Shown here: in pieces, positions 10,033 through 20,314 of the stretch
How positions within the stretch are numbered: position 1 is the first letter of the stretch
How the letters are laid out: the number at the start of each line of letters is the position of its first letter
Source: Paracoccaceae bacterium
Lineage (GTDB): Bacteria; Pseudomonadota; Alphaproteobacteria; Rhodobacterales; Rhodobacteraceae
Length of the DNA stretch: 47,006 nucleotides
Assembly: GCA_902606585.1 (NCBI GenBank)
Contig: CACLGX010000012.1
Location: forward strand, 1-47,006
Reading direction: 5' to 3'
Notes under the pieces: generated by a model
Database searches by the model: none
What the model was told of the DNA's origin: nothing
Seen by the model: the letters and a program-made list of their open reading frames with translations, nothing else
Position numbers and translations under genes: made by a program

Positions 10033-11410
10033 TTTGCAACTCAGAAAAGGAATTTATCACTCTCACCCAACTCCGGATACCTCTATGAAAACTCTCAAGA
10101 TCATATTTCTCGTTTGGACTGTGAATTTGATCATCATCTTTCGCAAATCCTATTAATATTGGGTCAACCCCAGTTATCTTCTGGAAATGGCCAGCAATCG
10201 GAATGGAACCACCGCAACCAACGAAAGCGGCTTCAGTTCCCCATTCTTCTGAAATCGCTTCTCTTGCTTTTTCAAACCCAGGAGACGAGGTATCCATTTG
10301 GCTGGCTTTTGAGGCCTCGTGCTCAGAAAATGTAACTTTACAGTCAATTGGGACGTGATTTTCAACCATTTCTCGGAAAGATTTGCGTATTTTTAAGGGA
10401 TCTTGGGTTCCAACCAATCTAAAACTTATTTTTGCTGAGGCTTGAGATGGTAAAACCGTTTTAAACCCCTCATTGATATAGCCAGATTTCAGGCCATTAA
10501 TTTCACAAGTTGGTCGCGACCATATCATCTCAAGTGGAGCCCTACCTTTTTCTCCTGCTGGGTTAGATAAACCAACGTCATGAAGGAATTGATTATGGTT
10601 AAAATTTAAACCTTCCCATTGATCTTTAATATTTTTGGGTAATTCTGAGACTTCGTCGTAAAAACCGGGTATTGTTACTATACCCTCGTGATTATGGAGA
10701 GCAGATAAAACATCTGTTAGAACCCTTGCTGGGTTGGTAGAAATACCTCCGTACATTCCAGAATGCAGATCTTTATCTGGTCCAGATATAATAATTTCCT
10801 CTTTGAGAATACCCCTCAACGTCGTTACAATTGAAGGGACCCTACTTTCAAATAACCAAGTATCACATATAAGAACAATATCTGAAGATATTTCCTTTTT
10901 ATATTTTTTCATAAATGGAACCAGGCTGGGAGATCCACTTTCTTCCTCACCCTCAAAGAAAAAAGTGACCTTGAATGGAAGCTTGCCATTTTGTGAAATC
11001 CAGGCTCTGCAAGCTTCCACAAATGTCATTAGTTGCCCTTTGTCGTCTGATGCTCCACGAGCACGGATAACGTGGCCGCTGGGTAATTTTTCTAGAACTG
11101 GGTCAAAAGGATCCCTGTCCCATAATTCTAATGGATCAACAGGTTGGACATCGTAATGCCCGTAAAATAGGATATGGAGCCCACTTTCAGATCCTAAGTG
11201 TCCCAAAACTATCGGATGTCCACCTGTTTCATATTTTTCGACCTTTGCACCGAAAGATTCAAGATCTTTAACTAACCAATTTGCGGCATCCACGCAGTCG
11301 CTTTTAAACTCTGGATCTGTGGAAATTGATTTTATTTTCAGAAAATCAAATAACCTATTTAGATTTTGCTCCATTTCATTATCTATGCGCGACAAAGTGG
11401 CATCTAGCAT
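10025..11410 (-). CDS. M20 family metallo-dipeptidase
   Basis: This 461-residue cytoplasmic di-zinc peptidase resembles the CNDP/PepV-like dipeptidases. Metal and catalytic residues are visible: His85 and Asp87 in GHYDVQP, Asp122 in RGASDDKGQ, and Glu154/Glu155 in EGEEESGS. The lid domain carries HSGMYGG, and the GCGGSIPI loop near the C-terminus helps the active site. The expected reaction is hydrolysis of dipeptides or small N-acylated amino acids. The ATG at 11410 is the first good start, though its ribosome site is weak. It is followed, with an eight-base overlap, by the dehalogenase-like gene, and is divergent from hemA. Confidence 0.9.
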   Translation of the reverse strand: MLDATLSRIDNEMEQNLNRLFDFLKIKSISTDPEFKSDCVDAANWLVKDLESFGAKVEKYETGGHPIVLGHLGSESGLHILFYGHYDVQPVDPLELWDRDPFDPVLEKLPSGHVIRARGASDDKGQLMTFVEACRAWISQNGKLPFKVTFFFEGEEESGSPSLVPFMKKYKKEISSDIVLICDTWLFESRVPSIVTTLRGILKEEIIISGPDKDLHSGMYGGISTNPARVLTDVLSALHNHEGIVTIPGFYDEVSELPKNIKDQWEGLNFNHNQFLHDVGLSNPAGEKGRAPLEMIWSRPTCEINGLKSGYINEGFKTVLPSQASAKISFRLVGTQDPLKIRKSFREMVENHVPIDCKVTFSEHEASKASQMDTSSPGFEKAREAISEEWGTEAAFVGCGGSIPIAGHFQKITGVDPILIGFAKDDDQIHSPNEKYDLESFHRGIRSWVRVINSFSELQNV

Positions 11411-11563
11411 CTATTGAAACCCTTATGTTTCGGCTTAACTGTCATTATAGAAAATTTAGCCTAGACTTTGATTGTCGCACGAGCAAGACAAAAGTTCAAA
11501 GTGCCGTTTATTATAAACAAACTTTGATTATTTGGCATCAGGGTCAATAAAAGATATTGTTTG

Positions 11564-12808
11564 ATGACAAGCAAAATAGATAAAAATTTTTATGACCAGA
11601 AACTGAGTTCCGCGTTAGAAAGCCTGCACTTAGAGGGAAGATATCGCACTTTTATTGAAATAAAACGAACCAGGGGCAACTTCCCAAATGCAAGATGGAT
11701 AACCGAAAATAAGATAGAGAAACCCGTGACTGTCTGGTGCGGCAATGATTACCTCGGCATGGGACAAAGCAACATTGTCCTGGAAGCAATGCAGGATGCT
11801 CTAAAAAGCACTGGCGCTGGCTCTGGCGGGACAAGAAACATATCTGGGACAACTGTCTATCACAAAGAACTTGAACATGAATTGGCCGGCTTACATCAGA
11901 AAGAGGCTTGCCTACTTTTCACAAGCGCATATGTCGCCAACGACGCAGCTCTTTCAACTCTCACAAAGCTATTTCCAGGTTTGATTATTTACTCTGACGA
12001 ATTAAACCACGCCTCCATAATCGAAGGAATACGTAGAAATGGAAGTGAGCGACGGATTTTTCGTCATAATGATGTAGAACACTTGCGTAAACTTTTAGAG
12101 ACGGATGATCCTGGAGCGCCAAAACTTATAGCTTTTGAATCAATTTACTCCATGGACGGTGATTTTGCTCCGATAAATGAGATATGTAGTTTAGCTAAGG
12201 AATTTGCAGCCCTGACTTATATTGATGAGGTGCACGCCGTTGGAATGTATGGGGAAAGTGGTGGCGGAGTAGCTGAACGGGATAATTTACTATCTGATAT
12301 CGATGTCATTAATGGAACCTTAGCAAAAGCCTTCGGAGTAATGGGAGGGTACATCGCTTCCTCTTCGAAATTGTGTGATGCTTTAAGGTCTTATGCGCCA
12401 GGATTTATTTTTACAACTTCATTACCACCTGCAATCGCAGCTGGCGCAGCCGCTTCGGTAGCACACTTGAAATCTAATCATACGCTTCGAGAGCAACACC
12501 AATTGCAGGCAAAGATTCTGAAAGCTAGGTTGAAGGCTGTTGGCCTTCCTATAATCGATCATGGAAGCCATATAATACCAGTTGTCGTGGGCAACCCGAT
12601 TCATACGAAAAAACTTTCTGATATGCTATTGTCGGATTTTGATATTTATGTACAACCAATCAACTACCCGACCGTTCCAAGAGGCACCGAACGCCTTCGG
12701 TTTACTCCATCTCCTGTGCACGGACCAAAAGAAATTGATCACTTGGTAGCATCGATGGACTATCTTTGGTCCCATTGTGCACTGAATCGTGCCGATTTAA
12801 GCGCATAA
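11564..12808 (+). CDS. hemA: 5-aminolevulinate synthase
   Basis: ALAS condenses glycine with succinyl-CoA to 5-aminolevulinate, the first step of tetrapyrrole synthesis by the C4 route typical of alphaproteobacteria. The 414-residue PLP enzyme has the glycine-rich [12 protein letters not shown] segment, the [12 protein letters not shown] loop, Asp221-Glu-Val-His224 ([11 protein letters not shown]) and Schiff-base Lys255 in [16 protein letters not shown] codon lies just upstream at 11561, but the ATG at 11564 is the more likely start. It stands alone, divergent from the dipeptidase gene, with 150 bases between them for regulation. The length matches Rhodobacter-type ALAS. Confidence 0.96.
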   Translation: MTSKIDKNFYDQKLSSALESLHLEGRYRTFIEIKRTRGNFPNARWITENKIEKPVTVWCGNDYLGMGQSNIVLEAMQDALKSTGAGSGGTRNISGTTVYHKELEHELAGLHQKEACLLFTSAYVANDAALSTLTKLFPGLIIYSDELNHASIIEGIRRNGSERRIFRHNDVEHLRKLLETDDPGAPKLIAFESIYSMDGDFAPINEICSLAKEFAALTYIDEVHAVGMYGESGGGVAERDNLLSDIDVINGTLAKAFGVMGGYIASSSKLCDALRSYAPGFIFTTSLPPAIAAGAAASVAHLKSNHTLREQHQLQAKILKARLKAVGLPIIDHGSHIIPVVVGNPIHTKKLSDMLLSDFDIYVQPINYPTVPRGTERLRFTPSPVHGPKEIDHLVASMDYLWSHCALNRADLSA

Positions 12809-12921
12809 ATTTGATGTAAGTGCAAAAATAAGTTTATTGTGATAAACAACAGGTTAGGTGTCGTGAAAGCGATTCGCTGAACGTTTTCGGTTGGGGTTAA
12901 GGCACTTGGGGTAAATTGGTT

Positions 12922-14160
12922 ATGGCTAAATATAAACTGGCTTATAATAGTCAGGAACATAAAAAAGATAGACCTAAAGGTTTTGACGACTTTGAGTTGA
13001 AACTTGGAGACACACTGCGCGGCGAACGAGCAACCTTAGGGAAGTCCCTTGAAGAAGTTCAAAATGAGTTAAAAATCAAGGCTGCCTATATTTCAGCTAT
13101 AGAGAATTGTGATCCTCTCGCATTTGATACTCCCGGGTTTGTGTCCGGTTACGTACGTTCTTATGCTCGATATTTGAACTTGGATCCCGATGAAACTTAT
13201 GAGAAGTTTTGTATGGAAAGTGGCTTTGCTACTGTTCATGGGATGTCAGATAAAGCCTCATCAATCAAACCAAATAAAAATTCAGTCTTACTGCCATCTG
13301 AAACGTTTATTGACGGAGAAGAACTTTTTAACAAATCTCCTTCAGCTATATTGGACAGCTCCTCAAAAACTTTCGACAAAATTGAACCTGGAGCCATAGG
13401 TTCTTTAGCTGCATTGATACTTGTTGTATGTGGAATTGGTTATGGTGGATTAATGATATTTAATCAAATGCAGACAGTTAAAATTTCACCCTCTGACGCC
13501 ACACCAGTAGTTCTTACTGAAATCAGTTCAGAACTTATAAGGGAAGAAAATGTAGTCAGTCTAGCAACAGACCAAGTAACAAATGACCGATTAGATCGAT
13601 TATATAGACCTCAGGCTTTAGATGTGCCGGTCCTTACAGCTAGGGATGGTCCTATATCCACTTTAGACCCATCTTTTTCCAATAATTTTGTTATGGATCA
13701 TAAGTTAAATGTCCCTCAAATTACGAGTAACGGATCAGAAATCAACTTAGCTGAGAAAGTGCTTGGCAATAATATCGAAGAGGTATCAATCCAGGTTGTT
13801 CAAGATCTTCCGCCTGCTATTGCAGTCTTGGTAACTGAAAACGCTTGGGTGCAAATTACTGCTTCAGATGGTACGGTTATTTATGAAAATATAATGCTTC
13901 CAGGAGAAGAATTTATTTTACCTCAATTAGAAGTGCCACCAAAACTCAGAGCAGGCATGTCCGGTTATGTTTATTTTTCTGTAAATGGTGAACTTTATGG
14001 CCCAGCGGGAAGCGGCACCTCAGTTAGAAAAAATGTTGAGCTTTCTGCTACTAATATTGTTTCAACTTTACAAACGCCTGAACTTTCGAACAAAAAAATG
14101 ATTGCTGAGTTGATCTCTGAGGGGAATTTTCCAAGTTTACAGAAGTTTAATCTGGACTAA
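12922..14160 (+). CDS. RodZ-like cytoskeletal membrane protein (HTH_25 plus DUF4115)
   Basis: The 412-residue protein begins with a Cro-like helix-turn-helix at about residues 28-95 ([20 protein letters not shown], then YISAIE and [17 protein letters not shown]). An acidic linker follows, then a single membrane span near 152-176 ([20 protein letters not shown]). A C-terminal DUF4115 beta domain occupies about 290-385 ([15 protein letters not shown]). This is the RodZ plan: the cytoplasmic HTH binds MreB, and the periplasmic domain links it to the wall machinery. TTG (12916) and ATG (12922) are both in frame, and the ATG is chosen. It is followed after 59 bases by ispG, a pairing familiar from Rhodobacterales. 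Confidence 0.88.
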   Translation: MAKYKLAYNSQEHKKDRPKGFDDFELKLGDTLRGERATLGKSLEEVQNELKIKAAYISAIENCDPLAFDTPGFVSGYVRSYARYLNLDPDETYEKFCMESGFATVHGMSDKASSIKPNKNSVLLPSETFIDGEELFNKSPSAILDSSSKTFDKIEPGAIGSLAALILVVCGIGYGGLMIFNQMQTVKISPSDATPVVLTEISSELIREENVVSLATDQVTNDRLDRLYRPQALDVPVLTARDGPISTLDPSFSNNFVMDHKLNVPQITSNGSEINLAEKVLGNNIEEVSIQVVQDLPPAIAVLVTENAWVQITASDGTVIYENIMLPGEEFILPQLEVPPKLRAGMSGYVYFSVNGELYGPAGSGTSVRKNVELSATNIVSTLQTPELSNKKMIAELISEGNFPSLQKFNLD

Positions 14161-14219
14161 AAGGCTATTTATCGTTCATAAAACAACTGGCATACGAATG
14201 TCACAAGAACGGTATAAAA

Positions 14220-15347
14220 ATGTCTGAAAACCATATTAGGCCTTGGCGAAATATTTACCGGCGTAAATCGCGGCAAATTAATGTTGGTAACGTGCCGATT
14301 GGTGGTGACGCCCCTATAGCAGTCCAAACAATGACCAATACGCTAACCACTGACATTAAGAGTACTATTCAACAAGTAGTTGCTGCTTCTGAAGCTGGAG
14401 CAGACCTTGTTCGGGTTTCAGTGCCAGATCTCGACAGTAGTAAGGCGCTGAAAGAGATTGTTAAGGAGAGCCCAGTTCCAATCGTTGCTGATATTCACTT
14501 CCATTACAAGAGAGGCATAGAGGCCGCAGAAGCTGGGGCAGCCTGCTTGAGAATAAACCCAGGAAACATCGGTTCTGAAGAAAGGGTCAAAGAGGTTATT
14601 CAAGCGGCAAAGAATAATAACTGCTCTATGCGCATTGGTGTAAATGCTGGCTCATTAGAAAAAGACTTACTAGAAAAGTACGGGGAGCCTTGTCCAGAGG
14701 CAATGGTTGAAAGCGGATTGGACCACATAAAAATTTTAGAAGATAATGATTTTCACGAATTTAAAATAAGTGTCAAAGCATCTGATGTATTTTTGTCCGC
14801 GGCAGCTTACCAGGCTCTAGCGGATGCTACTGATGCACCGTTACATCTAGGGATTACTGAAGCTGGTGGTTTGATGAGCGGCACCATAAAGTCATCTATC
14901 GGGTTAGGCAGCCTTCTTTGGCTAGGCATAGGGGATACTATAAGAGTTTCTTTATCAGCCGACCCCGTAGAAGAAGTAAAAGTTGGCTTTGACATATTGA
15001 AATCTTTGGGGCTGCGGCATAGAGGGGTAAATATTATTTCTTGTCCGTCTTGTGCCAGGCAAGGCTTTAATGTCATTGAAACCGTCAAAATTTTAGAGGA
15101 CCGTCTTGCTCATGTCAAAACACCAATGAGTTTATCAATAATCGGGTGTGTCGTTAATGGCCCGGGAGAAGCTCTTATGACAGATATAGGGTTCACAGGG
15201 GGTGGAGCAGGAAACGGTATGATTTACTGGGCTGGAAAACAGGATCACCGCATTGGCAACGATGCTATGGTCGACCATATTGTAGATCTTGTTGAGAAAC
15301 GCGCTAAAGAGATTGATGCTGAAAAGGTTCAAGAAGCCGCAGAATAA
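14220..15347 (+). CDS. ispG: 4-hydroxy-3-methylbut-2-en-1-yl diphosphate synthase
   Basis: IspG (GcpE) converts MEcPP to HMBPP in the MEP isoprenoid pathway using a [4Fe-4S] cluster. The 375-residue single-chain bacterial form has the cluster ligands Cys275, Cys278 (SCPSCAR), Cys310 and Glu317 (GCVVNGPGE). The N-terminal TIM barrel holds QTMTNT near 36-41 and ADIHFHY near 90-96. It follows the RodZ-like gene and precedes dgkA by 36 bases; the three probably form one transcription unit. Confidence 0.97.
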   Translation: MSENHIRPWRNIYRRKSRQINVGNVPIGGDAPIAVQTMTNTLTTDIKSTIQQVVAASEAGADLVRVSVPDLDSSKALKEIVKESPVPIVADIHFHYKRGIEAAEAGAACLRINPGNIGSEERVKEVIQAAKNNNCSMRIGVNAGSLEKDLLEKYGEPCPEAMVESGLDHIKILEDNDFHEFKISVKASDVFLSAAAYQALADATDAPLHLGITEAGGLMSGTIKSSIGLGSLLWLGIGDTIRVSLSADPVEEVKVGFDILKSLGLRHRGVNIISCPSCARQGFNVIETVKILEDRLAHVKTPMSLSIIGCVVNGPGEALMTDIGFTGGGAGNGMIYWAGKQDHRIGNDAMVDHIVDLVEKRAKEIDAEKVQEAAE

Positions 15348-15383
15348 ATCATACAGTCTTGCGCATTTAAAAGTAAAATTTTC

Positions 15384-15755
15384 ATGCGATTTATATTACA
15401 AGAATTAGTTAAAATAAAAAATAGAGCCGTTTGGTCTTGGTATGGTTTTTACCATGTTGCGAAAACCGAAGGGAGCTTATGGCAGTGGATAATCGCAAAT
15501 ATTATTTCTGGCTCTTTAACTTTTGCCTTACCTATTACTTATACTCAACAGGCCTTAATACTAGCAGGTGGTATTTTGATATTAGCAGCTGAATGTCTAA
15601 ATACAGCTATAGAGCGCGTGGTAGATGATATCAGCACTAAAGAAAGACCAGCAGCGAAGCAGGCAAAAGATGCAGGCAGTGCAGCTGTAGCAATTACAGC
15701 AATCGCGACCGGCGTGAGCTGGCTTGTAATTGTTTTTGATTTACTATTGCGTTAG
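15384..15755 (+). CDS. dgkA: Diacylglycerol kinase, prokaryotic integral membrane type
   Basis: DgkA phosphorylates diacylglycerol to phosphatidic acid in the inner membrane, recycling DAG from osmoregulated glucan or lipid turnover. The 123-residue protein has an N-terminal amphipathic part and three membrane helices. The family signature ECLNTAIERVVD contains the catalytic Glu and Asn, and KERPAAKQAKDAGSAAV follows as expected. It lies 36 bases after ispG on the same strand. Confidence 0.92.
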   Translation: MRFILQELVKIKNRAVWSWYGFYHVAKTEGSLWQWIIANIISGSLTFALPITYTQQALILAGGILILAAECLNTAIERVVDDISTKERPAAKQAKDAGSAAVAITAIATGVSWLVIVFDLLLR

Positions 15756-15883
15756 TCACTTCATGGTAGTTTTTATTTCGCTAGATTTAATTGCGCATTC
15801 GACTGGGTTCCAAACTAAATTCAATTGGATAATTTTCAAAAAAAACTATTTCCCACTTCAAGGTAGTTTTCCAAAGGGTAAAA

Positions 15884-17338
15884 GTGTCAATATTTTTAGA
15901 AAAAATTCTAAAACTTCCAAATATTTGCGTAATAATTGGGTTTCTTAGCCTATTTCTCGTCGAATTAGACCGAAAGGCGTATGAGAGCAATACTTTCAAT
16001 AATTCTGACAGCAATATCGAAATTATTAAAAGTATTTACCCGTCAAAAGAGTTTACAATTATTAGCCATGGCTTTGCCGGCTCAAAAGAAATGATGAGAC
16101 AAATAGCCTATGATATTGCTAAGGCAGGAAGTAATGCTGTGCTGTTCGATTTCATCGGTCATGGCTCAAATCAGCATAAGCTTGTAAATCAACCAACAGA
16201 GATCACAGGTACTACCCAGCAATTAGTTAATCAATTATCAGACATTATAAAATTATTTTATGAGAAATTTGGAAATGAAATCATTATATCTTTAGTTGGG
16301 CACTCTATGGCTTCAGACATCGTGATTAGAGCCAGTTCCGATAAAAGAATTAAGTCTGTTGTTGCTATTTCTCCATATTCTACTGGAGTAACTAAGGACT
16401 TTCCAAAAGACCTTTTGCTTATATCTGGGCAATTTGAAAATCATTTAAGGTCGCATGCTTTACAAATGGTAAAAGCTTTTAAACCCGAGGTTAAGGAAAA
16501 TACGGAATATGCGGATGAAAAAATCAGGAGAAAAGCTTCCTTTATAGAAAACACCGGCCACGTAAGTGTTATTTATGCGCCGCAAACTACAAGAATTATC
16601 ATTGATTGGCTAAAACTTAATAATTATGACCGACCCTTTTGGAAAACTCAAATTGTATGGATTACAATAGGCGTAACCTTAATTGTGTTTGGTATGTCTC
16701 GATTGAATGCTAATTTGGTCCACCAAAATATATCAGATTTAGAGGATAGAAGAGCCTTACGCAAATTACTGTTAGCTACAATTTGTGCCCTATCATCCGG
16801 ATTTATTGAAATAAACCTTCTATCTATTTATGGCTTTGAAAGGATTGCAATTTATTTTGGATTAATCGGACTTTTTGCTTATTTATCTTCTTTTGATTAT
16901 CAAATTACGAAACCCAATATTGACCTTCTACTTTGGCTAAAACTTATTTTGTGTTTTGGAGTATTAAGTCTCTTGATAAATCGCTATGTTGGCTCTTTTA
17001 ATCTAAACGAAAACCGAGCATCCGCTTTTTTTACCTTAATTTTACCAGTTACTTTGTTTTGTTTAATGATTGAAAAATTGATAGCCACTTCTTCAATTTG
17101 GGTTTCTATCTTATTACGCGGCTTACCAATTGTTGGTTTTTCAATTCTTTTAATTTTATTCCCAGAAGAATACGGCTTAATGTTCACAACAGTTTTAATC
17201 TATATTCTTTACTTCCTTGTTTTTGGCTACATTGGAAAACACCAACGAAAAAAAATTGGGCCCTTAAAAGTTGGCTTGACCCATGGGATATTTTTATCTT
17301 TTGCTTTTGCTGCAACAAATCCAATTTTTGCACTCTAA
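15884..17338 (+). CDS. Alpha/beta hydrolase with polytopic membrane C-terminus
   Basis: The 484-residue protein has one N-terminal hydrophobic segment (about 11-26) and then an alpha/beta hydrolase domain (about 45-240). That domain carries SHGFAGSKEMM, Ser141 as nucleophile in LVGHSMASD, and a likely catalytic His in ENTGHVSVIY near 226. The C-terminal half (about 250-480) is strongly hydrophobic with around seven or eight predicted helices. The GTG start at 15884 has an AAAGGG ribosome site. Transport or lipid hydrolysis at the membrane is conceivable, but the substrate is unknown. I do not recognise a named family for this architecture. It follows dgkA after 128 bases. Confidence 0.75.
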   Translation: MSIFLEKILKLPNICVIIGFLSLFLVELDRKAYESNTFNNSDSNIEIIKSIYPSKEFTIISHGFAGSKEMMRQIAYDIAKAGSNAVLFDFIGHGSNQHKLVNQPTEITGTTQQLVNQLSDIIKLFYEKFGNEIIISLVGHSMASDIVIRASSDKRIKSVVAISPYSTGVTKDFPKDLLLISGQFENHLRSHALQMVKAFKPEVKENTEYADEKIRRKASFIENTGHVSVIYAPQTTRIIIDWLKLNNYDRPFWKTQIVWITIGVTLIVFGMSRLNANLVHQNISDLEDRRALRKLLLATICALSSGFIEINLLSIYGFERIAIYFGLIGLFAYLSSFDYQITKPNIDLLLWLKLILCFGVLSLLINRYVGSFNLNENRASAFFTLILPVTLFCLMIEKLIATSSIWVSILLRGLPIVGFSILLILFPEEYGLMFTTVLIYILYFLVFGYIGKHQRKKIGPLKVGLTHGIFLSFAFAATNPIFAL

Positions 17339-17536
17339 AGCACGGGAAAAAGCTTTAGTTATCAGTTGGCGAGAACAAACTTCACACCATTGGCCGCAAA
17401 GGACTGGTCAAACAACTGACCATAAACTGCTTTTAATGACCATGTAAGTTATTTATTTGAATTATTTGGATTGTTAGGCTTAGCTATTTAAGAAATTGAC
17501 TTTTTGTCAGTAAGTAAAAATGGAAACTAATACAAG

Positions 17537-19354
17537 ATGCAGAAGGCCAGCGAAAGTTTTAAAAGAAATATCCTCGCTGCAGATGCGGTTGGATTTTCAA
17601 AGTTAGTGTCTGAGAATGAATATGAAACGTTAGCATCGCTTAAAGATTGCCTCAATATCTTTGCTGAATTGATCTCTAAAAATGGGGGACGCATCTTTCA
17701 TTCTGCTGGAGATTCCGTGCTTGCTGAATTCGTTGAAAGTAAAAACGCACTTGAAGCTGCAAGGTTAATTCAAAATGAAATATGCGAACATCAAAAAAAC
17801 ACAAAGTTACAGAAACTCGAGTTCAGAATTGGCATCGATTTTGGAGAAGTATTTGCGGATGGAGAAAATTTGCTTGGCGAAGCAGTTAACTTCGCTGCGC
17901 GGCTTGAAAGTTTCGCCCAGCCAAACGGTATAAGCCTATCGAAGAGCTTCTATCAGAATTTGGGAATGTCAGAATTATTAGTTAGTGATCATGGCATACA
18001 AACCATAAAAAATTCTCAAATTCACTGTTTTGACTTAATTCTTCCAGGCGTAAATAAGAGAAGGTTACTCAGCTCTAAAGAGAGATTTAGAATAAAAGTA
18101 GGAGCTTTGTTTTTTATCCTTGTCTTAACAACTTGGGCATATAACTACTATTTTGTAACAGACTATGAACGAAGTACCGTAGCTGTTTTTCCTTTCATAA
18201 ACGCAACCGATGACGCAAAACTAGACTATATAGTAGCCGGCCTTCGCAATGAAATTTCTGGATCACTGTCCCAGATAAGCAGTATGGATGTAATTTCCAA
18301 TTCTAGCATCAACGCAGCTTCTCTGCAAAACCAAAGCTTCCTAGAAATTTCTAATAAACTTGGTTTAGACCACTTAGTATTTGGTAAAATTTCGCTTCAA
18401 GGTTCTAAAATCGAATTAGCAGTCAATTTGTATGAATCACAGCAGGATAAAACTAGCACTATTTTTTCAACCAAAAGCGAGCTTACAGAAATTCTGGAGA
18501 AAAATGCGAGTGCCGTCTCAAGTGTAATTGACAGCATCGATGTGCCTATTTCATCTTCTGAAAAAGCTGGTGCGTTGAGACAAGGGACATTAGATATAGC
18601 AGCATATGACGAATTTCTAAAAGGAGATTACCACTTCAATTTAAGAACCCCTCTCGATACTTACAAGGCAAAAACTCACTTCGATAATGCAATTAATATC
18701 GACCCAAAATTTGCTCGACCATATGGTTACTTGGGAATATTATTTTCTCGTATCTCTAACCCTATCGCAGGCTCAGCGTTTAAACCGGAAGAACAACACA
18801 GCGCTATTTATTTAGCAGACTTAACGACCAAAGCTGCCACATCGCTTGGCCCAAACGTGCCCGAGACCTTTTTTGCCCGTGCCTTTGTTCAAACTTTACG
18901 ACTTGGCCAGCATAAAGACGCGCTTAAAAATGTAAATATTGCTCTAGCATTGCGCCCCAGCTATGCAGATGCGATGGCTGTTAAGGCGACAGCACTTCTT
19001 GGGCTAAAAAAGCCTGTAGAAGCGCTAAAAAGCTTAGCACAGGCAAGTGAATTAAATCCCAACTTTTCAATAGAGTACCTGAGTATCGAGTTAATTGCGC
19101 ACTTGATGATGGAAGACTGGAAAAAAGCAAAAGAGATTGCAACTTTAGCATTGCAGCGACTGCCAGAGCATCGGTCTAGTTTAGTAATGCTTATAATGGC
19201 AGATGTAGCTCTTGGAAATATGGAGGATGCGTTGTGGAACTTGGAGGAGCTTTTAATACTCAATCCAGATTTCAAATTTGAGAACTGGCAATTTGGTGAT
19301 TTTAAGTTTCTGAATGAGATTGCCTTGCAAACTGCTAAAAAGATTTATCAATAG
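17537..19354 (+). CDS. Class III adenylate/guanylate cyclase with TM, FlgO/TolB-like and TPR regions
   Basis: The 605-residue protein starts with a class III nucleotidyl cyclase domain (about 8-170). Metal ligands are Asp16 (ILAADAVGFSKL) and Asp59 (FHSAGDSVLAEF), and the transition-state pair is Asn118/Arg122 (GEAVNFAARLESF). One membrane span lies near 185-206. The next region (VAVFPFINATDDAKLDYI) resembles the TolB-N/FlgO-like domain often found in this architecture. TPR-type helices fill about 360-600. It should make cAMP (or cGMP) in the cytoplasm, with the TPR part outside the membrane as a sensor or scaffold. The ligand is unknown. It is the last core gene before the tRNA-Asp hotspot. 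Confidence 0.88.
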   Translation: MQKASESFKRNILAADAVGFSKLVSENEYETLASLKDCLNIFAELISKNGGRIFHSAGDSVLAEFVESKNALEAARLIQNEICEHQKNTKLQKLEFRIGIDFGEVFADGENLLGEAVNFAARLESFAQPNGISLSKSFYQNLGMSELLVSDHGIQTIKNSQIHCFDLILPGVNKRRLLSSKERFRIKVGALFFILVLTTWAYNYYFVTDYERSTVAVFPFINATDDAKLDYIVAGLRNEISGSLSQISSMDVISNSSINAASLQNQSFLEISNKLGLDHLVFGKISLQGSKIELAVNLYESQQDKTSTIFSTKSELTEILEKNASAVSSVIDSIDVPISSSEKAGALRQGTLDIAAYDEFLKGDYHFNLRTPLDTYKAKTHFDNAINIDPKFARPYGYLGILFSRISNPIAGSAFKPEEQHSAIYLADLTTKAATSLGPNVPETFFARAFVQTLRLGQHKDALKNVNIALALRPSYADAMAVKATALLGLKKPVEALKSLAQASELNPNFSIEYLSIELIAHLMMEDWKKAKEIATLALQRLPEHRSSLVMLIMADVALGNMEDALWNLEELLILNPDFKFENWQFGDFKFLNEIALQTAKKIYQ

Positions 19355-19383
19355 GATAGATATAGATTTACAAGTAAAACCCT

Positions 19384-19518
19384 TTGGTAAAGCAGCGGCA
19401 GCAAAAGCAGCGATGGCAGAAACGACGACGGCAGCAGCAGGCACGGTATTGGAACCATCTTAAGGAAGAGGAAGAAGCTTCTGAGGTTCCAGCTACACCA
19501 GACGAGCCTTTAGTATGA
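19384..19518 (+). pseudogene. Short Q/R-rich reading frame ending TPDEPLV, probable gene remnant
   Basis: A 44-codon frame from TTG 19384 to TGA 19518 encodes a basic Gln/Arg-rich stretch (QRWQKRRRQQQARYW) followed by an acidic tail EEEEASEVPATPDEPLV. An in-frame stop just upstream (19375-19377) and the lack of a ribosome site suggest a truncated gene. Its final codons overlap by ATGA a nine-codon frame beginning MIQMEV. The same junction is repeated at 41,691-41,730. The 19,355-19,835 stretch otherwise holds only the small membrane ORF at 19720. Confidence 0.35.
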
Positions 19519-19533
19519 TCCAAATGGAAGTTA
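19494..19533. repeat. 40-bp repeat, copy 1 (copy 2 at 41,691-41,730)
   Basis: Forty bases match 41,691-41,730 with two mismatches by eye. The repeat covers the end of a frame coding TPDEP(L/I)V and the overlapping start of a frame coding MIQ(M/I)EV. The two copies lie 22 kb apart, one left of the tRNA-Asp islet and one in the tRNA-Val island, so the two accessory regions have shared DNA. Confidence 0.85.
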
Positions 19534-19719
19534 AGGATGCGTAAAGTTATACATCCTGACCTTCCATGTCGGATACCGTAGTCCATCAGCAGTCCAAAGG
19601 CATTACATTAGTTTGTGGCGCTTTTACTTTTGGTAGGTTTGTTGGTGTATTTCCTACATATACTCACAAAAACACACGCTGGGATTTACTAAGGATAGTT
19701 CTTGGGGTTTAGTTAGCTT

Positions 19720-19806
19720 ATGCAAAATATGGGTTCATCAGGGTTACTATTGCTAGTTGCTGTAGTGTTGGTCGTCTACATTTTACTTCGGAAAGATAAA
19801 AAATGA
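19720..19806 (+). CDS. 28-residue single-pass membrane peptide, hypothetical
   Basis: An ATG frame encodes a peptide with a short polar head (MQNMGSSG), a membrane helix (LLLLVAVVLVVYILLR) and a lysine-rich tail RKDKK. This is the pattern of a real N-out/C-in small membrane protein. GGGG at 19704-19707 is the only purine-rich site and is rather far upstream. It lies in a remnant-rich stretch before the NTF2-like gene. The function is unknown, and it could be a chance frame. Confidence 0.4.
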   Translation: MQNMGSSGLLLLVAVVLVVYILLRKDKK

Positions 19807-19835
19807 CAAAAACTACTTCTGAAAAAGGTTAAGAT

Positions 19836-20153
19836 ATGAGTATGTTTCAACAACTTATTGAGTGCTTCAATAATTGGGATGAAGAAATCTTTAAAGAGTT
19901 ACACCATGAAGACTTTATGTTTATTAGGGAAACTGAGCTTTTAAATCGTGATGAACATGTACGCAATATTGCTCAACTAGTAAAAGAAACCAGTTGGAAT
20001 TGGCAGCACATTGCCATTTTAATTCATGAAAATGAGTTCGTCACTGAGGCAAGGTGGGAAGAAAATGACGAAGTAGTTACAAACTTTATGGTTAAAAAAA
20101 ACAATCAGATATGGAGAGCTTTAGTTTGTAGAGTAGAGAAAAACTCCTCCTAA
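19836..20153 (+). CDS. NTF2-like (SnoaL/DUF4440-type) small protein
   Basis: The 105-residue protein has the N-terminal helix and His-Glu-Asp segment (LHHEDFMFIRETELL) followed by alternating strands, as in the cystatin-like NTF2 fold. It is a distant paralogue of the gene at 39653 (LLHEDMLFVQETTLE). Such proteins bind small hydrophobic ligands or act as isomerases, but no catalytic pair can be assigned here. AAAGGTT precedes the ATG at 19836. The last bases run into the left copy of the tRNA-Asp-linked direct repeat, so the 3' end may have been made or altered by the recombination. Confidence 0.7.
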   Translation: MSMFQQLIECFNNWDEEIFKELHHEDFMFIRETELLNRDEHVRNIAQLVKETSWNWQHIAILIHENEFVTEARWEENDEVVTNFMVKKNNQIWRALVCRVEKNSS

Positions 20154-20314
20154 TGAAATCAATAGTATAACTGCTTTTAAACATTGCGATTTGGATCTAA
20201 GCCCCGTCACCTTGCGTTTTTATTAGTGACCCAAAAGTGAACCAAAGCCCCTAAAAAAGGCTAGGTTATTGTTTTTCATAAGAATTAATGGCGCGGTTGA
20301 CGGGGCTCGAACCC
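20145..20314. repeat. Left direct repeat with partial tRNA-Asp 3' end (attL-like)
   Basis: This 170-bp segment closely matches 27,540-27,710 in the same orientation. The best parts are 20,145-20,216 and the 26-bp core 20,289-20,314, which equals the 3' end of tRNA-Asp (acceptor strand with CCA plus T-arm, minus strand). Identity stops abruptly inside the T-arm. A truncated tRNA 3' end copied downstream of an intact tRNA is what site-specific integration leaves. Confidence 0.85.

Noticed and set aside
19368-19586. Cys-rich protein on the minus strand of the remnant region
   Set aside because: The CCCRRRFCHRCFCCRC stretch is the antisense reading of a CAG-rich repeat. The plus-strand frame ending TPDEPLV is shared with another locus and is the better reading.
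20289-20314. Second tRNA gene
   Set aside because: Only the 3' end of tRNA-Asp is present. There is no anticodon arm or 5' half, so it cannot fold as a tRNA.
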